The translations under genes and the position numbers were made by a program. Positions 1-8,160 of a stretch of DNA of 14,450 nt are shown here, in pieces; within the stretch, counting starts at the first letter, position 1; each line of letters begins with the position of its first letter. Below the pieces are notes generated by a model that worked only from the letters and a program-made list of their open reading frames with translations, did not search any database and was not told the origin of the DNA. Source of the DNA: JAIYCX01 sp044351785 (GTDB taxonomy: Bacteria; Bdellovibrionota_C; UBA2361; SZUA-149; DAOLCO01); the NCBI GenBank assembly GCA_044351785.1, contig JBILFC010000050.1:1-14450 (forward strand), read 5' to 3'.

Positions 1-29
1 CTAAATATTCACAATTCTCAAGTAAATTA

Positions 30-2168
30 GTGTTACAAGTAGTTCAAAGTTTAAAATCAGGAGAGACCTCCTTAGAGACCGTACCTGTGCCTGCATTAAG
101 GCTTGGTCATGTGTTAGTGAAAAATCATAAATCTCTCGTCTCGATTGGAACGGAGAGAATGTTAGTTGAGTTTGGTAAAGCTAACCTAGTTCAAAAAGCG
201 AGGAAGCAACCTGATAAGGTAAGACAAGTTTTATCAAAGATTAAAACCGATGGACTTGCTCCTACAATGGGCGCGGTAATGAGGAAGTTAGATACTCCTA
301 TTCCTCTTGGATATAGTTGTGCTGGAGAGGTGATAGCAGTAGCCGAGGATGTGGAAGAATTTAAAGTTGGGGATAGGGTCGTAACAAATGGATCACATGC
401 GGAAGTTGTTTTAGCTCCTGTAAATTTATTAGCAAAAATTCCTGATGGTGTTTCTTACGAAGAGGCTTCCTTCACTGTTGTATCTTCAATAGGTTTGCAA
501 GGTATTAGGCTCGCTGATCCTAAGTTTGGTGAAACAGTAGTAGTTCTAGGCCTTGGTTTGATTGGATTAATCTCAGCGCAGTTGCTAGTAGCTAGTGGCT
601 GTAATGTAATTGGAGTAGATCTTTCAGAAGATAAATTAAGTTTAGCAAATTCCTTCGGAGTGAAGACCGTTAATGCATCAACATCGGATGCAGTTAAAGC
701 CGTAATGTCACTTACAAACGAAGTTGGAGCAGATGCAGTTATTATTACTGCTTCTACGGAGTCAAATGATGTTATAAGACAAAGCGCTGAAATGAGCCGT
801 GTGCGAGGGAAAATAGTGCTTGTTGGTGCTGTTGGACTTAATATTGATAGATCTACTTTTTACCATAAGGAACTTAGTTTTCAGGTTTCCTGTTCTTATG
901 GGCCAGGAAGATATGATTCAGCTTATGAACAATTAGGTCAGGACTATCCTATTGGATATGTGCGCTGGACTGAGAAAAGAAATTTTGAAGCGATATTGTC
1001 AGCTTTAAATTTAAGACAGCTAAACGTAGATTCACTTGTTAGTCAAAGGATTAAATTAGCAGATTGTGAAAAAAGTTACCAAGAGATTTCAAGCGGTAAT
1101 GCAATCGCTACTATTATAGATTACGAAGCTTCAGAGGAGCAGCGTTTAAAAAAGACTGTTCAGCTAAATCCTTCTTATTCTCCTACCAAGGGGACATTGG
1201 CTGTTATTGGTTCCGGGAACTTTACTCAGGCAGGAATTTTACCGAATCTGAAAAAAGTTAATGCTGATGTTAAGTATTTAGTGAGTGCTGAAGGACTTTC
1301 TTCTACTTTATTAGCTAAGAAGTTTAAAATACCTTATAGCTCTACGAGTGTAGATGATGTGCTAGCTGATTCAGCTTTATCTGGAATCATAGTTTCTACT
1401 AGGCATGATTTACATTCTGAATTAGCGATAAAGGCACTATTGGCTGATAAGCATGTATTTGTAGAGAAACCATTAGCGTTATCGCTTATCGAATTAGAAG
1501 ATATTAATACAGCTCTATCTAATAGTAAGGGCTCTGTTACTGTAGGGTTTAATAGAAGATTCTCTCCTCATGTCTCTAAATTGAAATCTTTAATTGGTGA
1601 TACTCCAGGGCCAGTTAGTATAGTCTGTAATATGAATGCGGGAGCTATCCCTAGAAGTCATTGGGTACATGATTTAAAAGTGGGAGGGGGGAGAATTTTA
1701 GGTGAGGCCTGTCATCATATAGATCTTGCTTCGTTTATTGCTAATTCTCCGATTATTGAAGTATGTATGCAAGCTCTTGGTGAAAGTCCAGATTTGGGTA
1801 CTGATAATGCCTCAATATTAATTAAATTTAAGAATGGATCACAAGCAGTAGTAAATTATTTTTCTAATGGAAGTGCAAGTTATTCCAAAGAAAGAATAGA
1901 GGTATATTCAGAAGGAAGAAACTTGGTTATTGATAATTTTAGGACGTTGTCGGCTTACGGATTTAGTCGTCTTAAAACTTCCTTAAGAGGCTCTGTAGCC
2001 TTAAAGACGTCACAAGATAAAGGCCACGAGAAGCAGTTTGCCTTATTTAATAAATTTATAATCGAGGGTGGATCTCCACTGATTCCTTTCTCTCAGTTAG
2101 AGAATGTAACTAGAGCTACTTTAATGTGTCTTGAGAGTCTTAAGCAAAAGTCTTGGATTTCAGTCTAA
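30..2168 (+). CDS. Two-domain oxidoreductase: medium-chain dehydrogenase fused to Gfo/Idh/MocA
   Basis: A 712-residue cytoplasmic protein joining two NAD(P)-dependent modules. Residues about 1-365 look like a medium-chain alcohol dehydrogenase: the substrate half contains IPLGYSCAGEV and the Rossmann loop GLGLIGL lies near residue 172. The cysteine cluster for structural zinc is absent. Residues about 385-712 form a Gfo/Idh/MocA dehydrogenase, with GSGNF near 391, the family EKP motif near 478-480, and GGGRILGEACHHIDL later. Full-length proteins with this order are common in exopolysaccharide and O-antigen clusters, often beside a heparinase-like gene as here; a sugar oxidoreduction is likely but the substrate is unknown. 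The GTG start was chosen because the residues after it match the usual start of the family (xQVxQxLKxGE). The frame stays open to the window edge and no clear Shine-Dalgarno sequence precedes it, so a slightly longer N-terminus is possible. It overlaps the next gene by 16 bases. Confidence 0.87.
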   Translation: MLQVVQSLKSGETSLETVPVPALRLGHVLVKNHKSLVSIGTERMLVEFGKANLVQKARKQPDKVRQVLSKIKTDGLAPTMGAVMRKLDTPIPLGYSCAGEVIAVAEDVEEFKVGDRVVTNGSHAEVVLAPVNLLAKIPDGVSYEEASFTVVSSIGLQGIRLADPKFGETVVVLGLGLIGLISAQLLVASGCNVIGVDLSEDKLSLANSFGVKTVNASTSDAVKAVMSLTNEVGADAVIITASTESNDVIRQSAEMSRVRGKIVLVGAVGLNIDRSTFYHKELSFQVSCSYGPGRYDSAYEQLGQDYPIGYVRWTEKRNFEAILSALNLRQLNVDSLVSQRIKLADCEKSYQEISSGNAIATIIDYEASEEQRLKKTVQLNPSYSPTKGTLAVIGSGNFTQAGILPNLKKVNADVKYLVSAEGLSSTLLAKKFKIPYSSTSVDDVLADSALSGIIVSTRHDLHSELAIKALLADKHVFVEKPLALSLIELEDINTALSNSKGSVTVGFNRRFSPHVSKLKSLIGDTPGPVSIVCNMNAGAIPRSHWVHDLKVGGGRILGEACHHIDLASFIANSPIIEVCMQALGESPDLGTDNASILIKFKNGSQAVVNYFSNGSASYSKERIEVYSEGRNLVIDNFRTLSAYGFSRLKTSLRGSVALKTSQDKGHEKQFALFNKFIIEGGSPLIPFSQLENVTRATLMCLESLKQKSWISV

Positions 2169-3991
2169 AAAAACTATACTTATACCTTGAAGTAAGTTCA
2201 AGGCTCGGCATAGGACATTCTTTATATGGCCTATGGTATAAGCTAAGTTTAAAAACAGGCGTTAGATTTTGGCTACTAAATACTTTTGGTAGATCTGTGC
2301 ACCTTCTAGCCTCAGAACCATTCTTTTCAGGCGATAGAGAACAAGACTGTAAATCATATAAATCTTCTTGGAAGGAGAGGTTAGTAAGTGACGCTGATAA
2401 AATATTAGCTGGCTATTTTCGTTATTTTGCATGGGATTGGAAGGAACTCGGCAATGAGCCTAATTGGTTATTAAATCCGTATGCTGGGAAATCATGTTCT
2501 TCTGATTTTAAGCATTGGACAAGAGTGAGTGAGTTTGATGCTGAAGTTGGTGATATTAAGTGTGTGTGGGAAGTTTCTAGATTCGAATGGGTGCTAACTC
2601 TAGCAAGAGCCTATGCGGTTACTAAGGATAGAAAATATTTAGATAAGCTAAATGCTCTCTTAAAGAGTTGGGTTAAGTCAAATCCAGCTAACATGGGCCC
2701 TAACTGGAGATGTGGTCAGGAAGCTTCTTTAAGATGTTTTAATTTACTCCTCGCTCATTTAATTTTAGACGAAGGTTTGAGTAGTTCTCTAGAATCTTTT
2801 CTTTATGCTCATCTTGAAAGAATTAATTCTAACTTTAGGTATGCTTTAATTCAGGATAATAATCACGGGACCAGTGAGGCAGTGGGGCTTTACGTGATTG
2901 GGATGTTTTTAGAGCATTACTCAAAAGATGCAGAAATTAAGCTTAGAGCAGGGGAATTAAAGAAGAAGGGAGAATGCTACATAGAGAAGCTTGCTTCTAG
3001 GCTAATAATGAGAGATGGCAGTTTCTCTCAGCATTCAGTGAATTATCATAGGGTCATGCTTGATACGTTCAGCATAGCTGAGACCTTTCAAAGGGAATTT
3101 AATGAGCCAGAATTTTCTGAATTAACTTTAGGAAAAATTCGATTAGCAATTAATTGGTTGAATCAATTGGTACTTAGTGATGATGGGAGGGTGCCTAATT
3201 TGGGAGCCAATGATGGCGCGATGATTAATTTTCTTCATGGATGTGATTATAGAGATTTTAGACCTAGTATTCAGTTAGCATCGGCTTTATTTAAAGAATA
3301 TGTGCCTTTTGATGAAGGTGAGCATGATGAGATTTTATTTTGGCTAAATTTAAAATCTAATTTTAAAGAAGTTAAGAAGGTTGATTCTAACTTTATAGAA
3401 GGAGGGTACTTAGTTCGGCATGTAGGGGATGTGAGTTTTCTTTTTAGATTGCCAGTATATAAGTTTAGACCTTCTCAAGCAGATGCAATGCATTTAGACC
3501 TTTGGGTTAAGGGTGAAAATGTATTAACTGACGGTGGATCATATAGTTATAATGATCAGTCCGGAATTGCAGATTTATTAAAGTCCGTTAAGGGTCATAA
3601 TGTAATTGTATTTGATAATGCAGATCCTATGCCTAAGATTAGCAGGTTTCTTTATGGACTATGGTTAAAGGGAGTTAGTAAGGTAGAGGATAAAAGTGTC
3701 TTAGCTCAATATTCAGATTATCGGGGTAATTTTCATCGAAGAGAAATTAGGCTTGAAGAGGATCGCATAATTGTAGCAGATCAAATTCGAGGGTCCTTTA
3801 CTTCTGCTAAGATGTATTGGCATTTAGGGCTTAGCAAGTTTCAAGATAATATTAAAGTAAGCGGTGATGCTGTTAAGTCTATTTCTATGATATCTTGTGA
3901 GCGATCTTTATATTATAACCAATCAGAAAAGTGCGAGGCTATGGAGGTTGATTTAGGGGCAGGAATAGTTGTTACCGAAATTTTACTTTAG
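2153..3991 (+). CDS. Heparinase II/III family protein (alginate-lyase-like fold)
   Basis: A 612-residue protein of the heparinase II/III family. The N-terminal alpha-toroid region (about 60-370) contains DNNHGTSEAVG, with His238 and Glu242. Tyr298-His299 follow in VNYHRVMLD. Together these suit the His-Glu-Tyr catalytic set of heparinase II-type lyases. The C-terminal beta-sandwich region (about 400-612) has the usual MHLDLWVKGENVLTDGGSYSY and HNVIVFDN segments. Such proteins in biosynthetic clusters are thought to trim or epimerise uronic-acid polymers, though most are untested. No convincing signal peptide is visible with this start, which is odd for an enzyme acting on exported polymer. 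The TTG start lies inside the end of the preceding gene and has only a weak purine stretch before it, so the N-terminus is uncertain by a few residues. The two genes are probably translationally coupled. Confidence 0.86.
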   Translation: MDFSLKKLYLYLEVSSRLGIGHSLYGLWYKLSLKTGVRFWLLNTFGRSVHLLASEPFFSGDREQDCKSYKSSWKERLVSDADKILAGYFRYFAWDWKELGNEPNWLLNPYAGKSCSSDFKHWTRVSEFDAEVGDIKCVWEVSRFEWVLTLARAYAVTKDRKYLDKLNALLKSWVKSNPANMGPNWRCGQEASLRCFNLLLAHLILDEGLSSSLESFLYAHLERINSNFRYALIQDNNHGTSEAVGLYVIGMFLEHYSKDAEIKLRAGELKKKGECYIEKLASRLIMRDGSFSQHSVNYHRVMLDTFSIAETFQREFNEPEFSELTLGKIRLAINWLNQLVLSDDGRVPNLGANDGAMINFLHGCDYRDFRPSIQLASALFKEYVPFDEGEHDEILFWLNLKSNFKEVKKVDSNFIEGGYLVRHVGDVSFLFRLPVYKFRPSQADAMHLDLWVKGENVLTDGGSYSYNDQSGIADLLKSVKGHNVIVFDNADPMPKISRFLYGLWLKGVSKVEDKSVLAQYSDYRGNFHRREIRLEEDRIIVADQIRGSFTSAKMYWHLGLSKFQDNIKVSGDAVKSISMISCERSLYYNQSEKCEAMEVDLGAGIVVTEILL

Positions 3992-3998
3992 GAATTAA

Positions 3999-4595
3999 AT
4001 GAAGCGTTTATTTGATATTATTGTTTCTATTATTTTATTGGCCTTTTTCATGCCTGTATTAATAATTTTGATAGTCATTGTTAAATTTAACATGGGCTCT
4101 CCTGTGTTATTTAGGCAGGAGAGGCCCGGCCTAAATGGTAAGATCTTTGAAATAGTCAAATTTAGAACTATGAAAGACGCATTTGATTCTAAAGGTGATC
4201 CCCTTCCTGATTCTGAACGATTAACAAAGTTTGGTAAGTTTCTTAGATCAACTAGTTTGGATGAACTTCCAGAGTTATGGAATGTTTTAAAAGGAGAGAT
4301 GAGTATTGTAGGTCCTAGACCATTGCTTGTAGAGTATTTAGAATTATACTCGGAAGAACAGAAGAAAAGACATCTTGTTAGGCCTGGCATTACAGGGCTG
4401 GCTCAGGTAAGCGGTAGAAATGCTATAAGTTGGGATGAGAAATTTGCGCTAGATTTAAGCTATGTTAAAAACCACTCATTAAAGATGGATTTAATAATTA
4501 TTTTAAAAACAATATATAAGGTTATCCTTCGAAGTGAAATATCTGGGCAAGGAGAAGTAACCTATCCTAAGTTCACAGGTAGTAAGGAAGTTTAA
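3999..4595 (+). CDS. PglC/WcaJ-type polyprenyl-phosphate sugar-1-phosphate transferase
   Basis: A small (198-residue) monotopic phosphoglycosyl transferase. It moves a sugar-1-phosphate from a UDP-sugar to undecaprenyl phosphate on the inner face of the cytoplasmic membrane, the first step of repeat-unit assembly. Residues 1-30 form one hydrophobic segment broken by Met18-Pro19, as in the re-entrant helix of PglC. The catalytic Asp-Glu pair is Asp88-Glu89 in TSLDELPEL. KFRTM (54-58), GEMSIVGPRPLL and RPGITGLAQVSGR are also classic. The length matches the short PglC class without the extra N-terminal helices of WbaP/WcaJ. The ATG has an AGGAA ribosome site at 3990-3994 and begins 7 bases after the heparinase stop. 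The adjacent aminotransferase and PglD-like gene suggest that its donor is a diacylated 4-amino sugar such as UDP-diNAcBac; this is inferred from context. Confidence 0.94.
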   Translation: MKRLFDIIVSIILLAFFMPVLIILIVIVKFNMGSPVLFRQERPGLNGKIFEIVKFRTMKDAFDSKGDPLPDSERLTKFGKFLRSTSLDELPELWNVLKGEMSIVGPRPLLVEYLELYSEEQKKRHLVRPGITGLAQVSGRNAISWDEKFALDLSYVKNHSLKMDLIIILKTIYKVILRSEISGQGEVTYPKFTGSKEV

Positions 4596-4616
4596 AATTA
4601 ATAGGAATTTAAAGCA

Positions 4617-5792
4617 GTGTTAAATACTAAATTTTCACCATGGCCGTCGTTTACGAAAGAAGAAGCAGATGCCGTAAGTAATGTACTGTTGTCTAATAAG
4701 GTAAACTATTGGACAGGGACTGAATGTCGGGAATTTGAAAAGGAATTTGCTGAATTTGCAGGTACAAAGTATGCTGTTAGTTTAGCAAATGGAACCTTAG
4801 CTCTTGATGTGGCTCTTGTAGCTTTAGGTATAGGAAAGGGGGATGATATTATTGTTACTCCTAGAACTTTTATTGCTTCTGCATCAACTGTGATTACGGC
4901 TGGAGCAAGGCCTATATTTGCTGATGTTGATCTTGAATTGCAAAATATTACCGCTGATTCAATTAGAGCAGTTCTTACCCCTAAGACAAAAGCAGTAATA
5001 GTTGTTCACTTAGCAGGTTGTCCTGCGGACATGGATCCAATTATGGAGCTTGCTAAAGAGAAGAATCTGTTTGTTATAGAGGACTGTGCTCAGGCTCATG
5101 GTGCTAAGTATAAAGGCCGTTCTGTTGGGAGTATTGGTCATATCGGAGCTTGGTCTTTTTGTCAGGATAAGATCATTACTACGGCAGGTGAAGGTGGCAT
5201 GGTTACCACTAATGATAAAGATTTATGGCAGAGAATGTGGGAATATAAGGACCATGGAAAGTCATGGGATGCTGTGTATAATAGAGAGCATCCTCCTGGA
5301 TTTAGATGGCTTCATGAGTCGGCAGGGACAAACTGGAGAATGACTGAAATTCAAGGTGTTGTTGGAAGAATTCAACTTAAGAGAATGCCGGAGTGGACAG
5401 CTAAAAGATGTAGTAATGCAGAACAAATACTAGGCGTTGCAGGAGAGTATCCAATTTTTAGAATACCTAATATTTCATCTGACTATCAGCATGCATGGTA
5501 TAAGTGTTATGCTTTTATTAGACCTGAATGTTTAAATGAAGGCTGGGATAGGGATAGGGTGGTATCTGAAATTAATTCTAGAGGCGTGCCATGTTTTCAG
5601 GGCTCTTGTTCTGAGATTTATTTAGAGAGGGCTTTTGGGGAGTCTTTACGTCCTAAGGAACGTCTTAAAAATGCTAAAGAACTTGGTGAGACTTCAGTGA
5701 TGTTTTTAGTTCATCCAACTTTAACTAGCAGTGAAATTGATTTAACTTGTAATGCGATTCGAGAAGTCGGAGAGCTTGCGAGTTCTAAGTAA
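4617..5792 (+). CDS. DegT/DnrJ/EryC1/StrS aminotransferase (PglE-like)
   Basis: A 391-residue PLP-dependent sugar aminotransferase of the DegT family. The Schiff-base lysine is Lys185 in SFCQDKIITTAGEGG. The PLP-binding aspartate region IEDCAQAHGAKYKGR precedes it, and NYWTGTE near the N-terminus is typical of one O-antigen subfamily. It would transfer an amino group from glutamate to a keto-sugar nucleotide. Its place between a PglC-like transferase and a PglD-like acyltransferase suggests UDP-2-acetamido-4-keto-2,4,6-trideoxy-hexose as substrate (PglE role). WbpE-type 3-amination for the WbpB/WbpD pathway encoded at 9956-11583 is the alternative, as no other aminotransferase is in the window. 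The GTG start is supported by AGGAA at 4603-4607, nine bases upstream. It ends 2 bases before the next gene. Confidence 0.93.
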   Translation: MLNTKFSPWPSFTKEEADAVSNVLLSNKVNYWTGTECREFEKEFAEFAGTKYAVSLANGTLALDVALVALGIGKGDDIIVTPRTFIASASTVITAGARPIFADVDLELQNITADSIRAVLTPKTKAVIVVHLAGCPADMDPIMELAKEKNLFVIEDCAQAHGAKYKGRSVGSIGHIGAWSFCQDKIITTAGEGGMVTTNDKDLWQRMWEYKDHGKSWDAVYNREHPPGFRWLHESAGTNWRMTEIQGVVGRIQLKRMPEWTAKRCSNAEQILGVAGEYPIFRIPNISSDYQHAWYKCYAFIRPECLNEGWDRDRVVSEINSRGVPCFQGSCSEIYLERAFGESLRPKERLKNAKELGETSVMFLVHPTLTSSEIDLTCNAIREVGELASSK

Positions 5793-5794
5793 GA

Positions 5795-7015
5795 ATGAAG
5801 GTACTTTACTTCCACCAGCACTTTTCTACTCCTGAAGGATCTACGGGTACTCGTTCTTATGAGATGGCGAAGAGATTAATTGATCGTGGTCATCAAGTTA
5901 CTATGGTTTGTGGGAGTTATAAGGGAAGTGTAACGGGGGTAAGGGATTCTTTTGTAAAAGGAAAGAGAAGGGGTCTTGTTGAAGGGATAGATATAATAGA
6001 ATTTGAGTTAGATTATTCAAATTCAATGGGATTTCTAAAGCGAACATTGGTCTTTTTACTTTTTGCAGTTAAAAGCATTAAAGTTGCTCTGGGTGAATCT
6101 TATGATTTAGTATTTGCTACTACTACTCCTTTAACGGCAGGTATTCCGGGGATTTTCGCTAGATGGTTTAGAGGGAAAAAGTTTGTATTTGAGGTAAGGG
6201 ACTTGTGGCCTGAGCTACCAAAGGCAATGGGTGTAATTACGAATCCCTTAGTGCTTTTTTTAATGTCTATTTTGGAGTGGGTGTCTTATCATTCGGCCCA
6301 TTCTTTAATCGGACTTTCGCCTGGCATTGTAGAAGGCATTGCGAACAGAGGGATTGATAAATCTAAAATCTCATTGATACCTAATGGATGTGATTTGGAA
6401 TTGTTTGATAATAGTAGTGAGCAGTGGCTACCTGAAGGGCTTAGTTCTGATGATTTTATTGCGCTTTTTAGTGGTACACATGGAATAGCAAATGGGCTTG
6501 ATGCAGTTCTTGATGCTGCAAAAGTGCTTAAGGAGAAGGGGCAGGATAAGATTAAATTTCTATTAATAGGGAATGGAAAACTTAAGCCTCACTTAATAAA
6601 GCGAGCTAAGGATGAAGGTCTTACGAATGTCATATTCCATGATCCAGTTGGAAAAGTTAAGTTAAGTGCTTTGATGAATTCTGTAGATATAGGTATGCAG
6701 ATTCTAGCTAATGTGCCAGCTTTTTATTATGGTACTTCTCCTAATAAGTTTTTTGATTATTTATCAGCGGGACTACCTGTTTTAAATAATTATTTGGGCT
6801 GGTTAGCTAGTTTAATTGAAGAAAATAATTGTGGGGTCGCCCTAGCTCCGGAATCTCCTGTTGAATTTGCTGAAGCATTGATAAAATTATCAGGTAATCA
6901 GGATGTCTTAGAGCAGATGGCAAATAATGCTAAAGAACTAGCTAAAAAAAGTTTTGATAGAAAGAAGTTGTCTAGTGCATTTGTTGATCATTTAGAGAGA
7001 GCGTATTTATTATGA
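5795..7015 (+). CDS. GT4 family glycosyltransferase, WbuB-like
   Basis: A 406-residue cytoplasmic GT-B glycosyltransferase. The N-terminal acceptor domain starts MKVLYFHQHFSTPEGSTGTR followed by SYEMAKRLIDRGHQVTMV, the glycine-rich beginning typical of the WbuB group. FEVRDLWPELPKAMG (about 129-143) is a strong mark of this group. The C-terminal nucleotide-sugar domain contains LFSGTHGIANGLD (about 225-237) and SPNKFFDYLSAGLPVL, which corresponds to the EX7E donor region. WbuB-type enzymes commonly add the second sugar to the lipid-linked first sugar. That suits a cassette where the initiating transferase is encoded two genes upstream. The donor cannot be read from sequence. It starts 2 bases after the preceding stop and overlaps the next gene by ATGA, so it sits inside one operon. 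Confidence 0.92.
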   Translation: MKVLYFHQHFSTPEGSTGTRSYEMAKRLIDRGHQVTMVCGSYKGSVTGVRDSFVKGKRRGLVEGIDIIEFELDYSNSMGFLKRTLVFLLFAVKSIKVALGESYDLVFATTTPLTAGIPGIFARWFRGKKFVFEVRDLWPELPKAMGVITNPLVLFLMSILEWVSYHSAHSLIGLSPGIVEGIANRGIDKSKISLIPNGCDLELFDNSSEQWLPEGLSSDDFIALFSGTHGIANGLDAVLDAAKVLKEKGQDKIKFLLIGNGKLKPHLIKRAKDEGLTNVIFHDPVGKVKLSALMNSVDIGMQILANVPAFYYGTSPNKFFDYLSAGLPVLNNYLGWLASLIEENNCGVALAPESPVEFAEALIKLSGNQDVLEQMANNAKELAKKSFDRKKLSSAFVDHLERAYLL

Positions 7016-7644
7016 AAGAGTCTAAGAGAATATTTTGTTTGTGGGGTTATTCAGGGCACGCCTTTGTGATTGCGGAGTCTATACTTCGAGGAGGTGACGA
7101 GATCTGTGGTTATTTTGATCTTAAAGAGTCACTGAAAGATCCTTATGAACTGAAATATCTTGGGCTAAGTTTAGAGGTAAATCAAATTGATCTAACTTTA
7201 GATCCAATTGTATTTCCTTGCGTAGGTGATACGGAAATTAGAGCAGAGATGGTCGCGTCAATTGAAAAATTGGGACTAAGACAAGATTCGATTATTGATC
7301 CCACGGCGGTACTTTCACGCTTAGCAAAAGTAGGAAATTTATCTTTTGTAGGAGCTGGTGCTATCATTAATCCTTGCGCTAATATAGGTAAGGGTTGCAT
7401 AATTAATACCGGCGCAATCATAGAGCATGAATGTATCATAGGTGATTATACTCACGTTGCACCAGGTGCGGTGCTAGCAGGAAATGTTCAGGTTGGCGAA
7501 CGCTCATTTATAGGCGCCAATGCTAGTGTAAAGCAGGGAGTAAACATAGGTAGTAGAGTAACTGTAGGTGCGGGAGCTGTTGTATTAAATGATATTCCGG
7601 ATGGTGAGGTTTGGGTAGGAAACCCGAGTCGAAAGATTCGGTAG
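7012..7644 (+). CDS. NeuD/PglD-family sugar O/N-acyltransferase
   Basis: A 210-residue left-handed beta-helix acyltransferase. The N-terminal Rossmann-like nucleotide-sugar domain carries WGYSGHAFVIAE (about 11-22). Hexapeptide repeats fill about 95-200, and the usual ending VWVGNPSRKIR is present. The likely catalytic base is His139 in IIEHECIIGDYTH, matching the conserved histidine of PglD. In the PglD role it would acylate the 4-amino group made by the DegT aminotransferase, using acetyl-CoA or another acyl-CoA, before transfer to the lipid carrier. It overlaps the glycosyltransferase by ATGA and is the last plus-strand gene of this block; the convergent MaoC-like gene ends 17 bases beyond. 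The acyl group is not readable from sequence. Confidence 0.92.
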   Translation: MKESKRIFCLWGYSGHAFVIAESILRGGDEICGYFDLKESLKDPYELKYLGLSLEVNQIDLTLDPIVFPCVGDTEIRAEMVASIEKLGLRQDSIIDPTAVLSRLAKVGNLSFVGAGAIINPCANIGKGCIINTGAIIEHECIIGDYTHVAPGAVLAGNVQVGERSFIGANASVKQGVNIGSRVTVGAGAVVLNDIPDGEVWVGNPSRKIR

Positions 7645-7661
7645 TGTTCGCTCGATTTATT

Positions 7662-8090
7662 TTAAGGAATAAAAATAGTTGCTTCCCCAGAAATAACTAT
7701 TTTATTTTTCACCTTACATGTGGTGGAGAAAAATACATGTCGGTGCTTTAAATCTACGTTAACGACTTTTACAATGGCTGTTACTTCATCGCCTATATAT
7801 ACGGGCCTTTTAAAGTTTAAGCTCTGGGATAAATAAACACATCCAATGCCTGGTAACTTGGTGCCAAAGATGCCAGAAAAAAAAGAGGCAGACATCATGC
7901 CATGGGCAATTCTTCTCTTGAATCTTGAATTCTTAGCATATTCTTCATCTATGTGGACTGGATTGTGGTCACCTGAGATTGATGCAAAATTAAGCACATC
8001 ACTTTCAGTAATCTTGTGTGTGTAGGATTGCTCCATTTCGAGAGCTATTTCTTTAATGTCAGTTGTTAGCTGCATAACCGGAGTGCTCAT
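7662..8090 (-). CDS. MaoC-type hot-dog enoyl-CoA hydratase (PhaJ-like)
   Basis: A 142-residue hot-dog-fold protein of the MaoC/(R)-specific enoyl-CoA hydratase family. The hydratase motif is SGDHNPVHIDEEYA, with Asp41 and His46 (numbering from the start used here) as the expected catalytic pair. FKRRIAHGMMSASFFSG and the RPVYIGDEV segment follow as in PhaJ. It would make (R)-3-hydroxyacyl-CoA from 2-enoyl-CoA in the cytoplasm. The frame opens earlier, at a TTG at 8153, but that codon has no ribosome site and would add 21 hydrophobic/basic residues absent from the family. The ATG at 8090 has AAGAGG nine bases upstream, so it is preferred. The gene lies 70 bases downstream of the membrane-SDR gene on the same strand. 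Its place in a sugar cluster is unusual and may mean a 3-hydroxyacyl substituent; this is inference. Confidence 0.88.
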   Translation of the reverse strand: MSTPVMQLTTDIKEIALEMEQSYTHKITESDVLNFASISGDHNPVHIDEEYAKNSRFKRRIAHGMMSASFFSGIFGTKLPGIGCVYLSQSLNFKRPVYIGDEVTAIVKVVNVDLKHRHVFFSTTCKVKNKIVISGEATIFIP

Positions 8091-8099
8091 TGAGATTAA

Positions 8100-8105
8100 C
8101 CTCTT
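8100..8105 (-). promoter_or_regulatory. Ribosome binding site deciding the MaoC start
   Basis: AAGAGG on the minus strand lies nine bases before the ATG at 8088-8090. It is the only good Shine-Dalgarno match near this gene's start and argues for the shorter protein over the upstream TTG. Confidence 0.7.
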
Positions 8106-8160
8106 AAGACTGAGATATAGTAACATAATGACAAATTCCTTAATGGAATTCAATTTCTAG

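Noticed and set aside
3995..4390. Minus-strand open frame of 131 codons opposite the PglC-like gene
   Set aside because: It is fully antisense to a gene with clear catalytic motifs, has no ribosome site, and its peptide shows no recognisable pattern.
7656..7673. AT-only inverted repeat TTTATT/AATAAA at the convergent gene ends
   Set aside because: It contains no GC pairs, so it would not act as an intrinsic terminator; expected by chance in AT-rich DNA.
8134..8150. Small inverted repeat AATTCC/GGAATT with a 5-base loop
   Set aside because: The six-bp stem is weak and lacks a T-tract; too weak to call an attenuator or terminator.
8091..8153. N-terminal extension of the MaoC protein from TTG 8153
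   Set aside because: There is no ribosome site, the extra residues are not family-like, and the ATG at 8090 has a well-placed AAGAGG.
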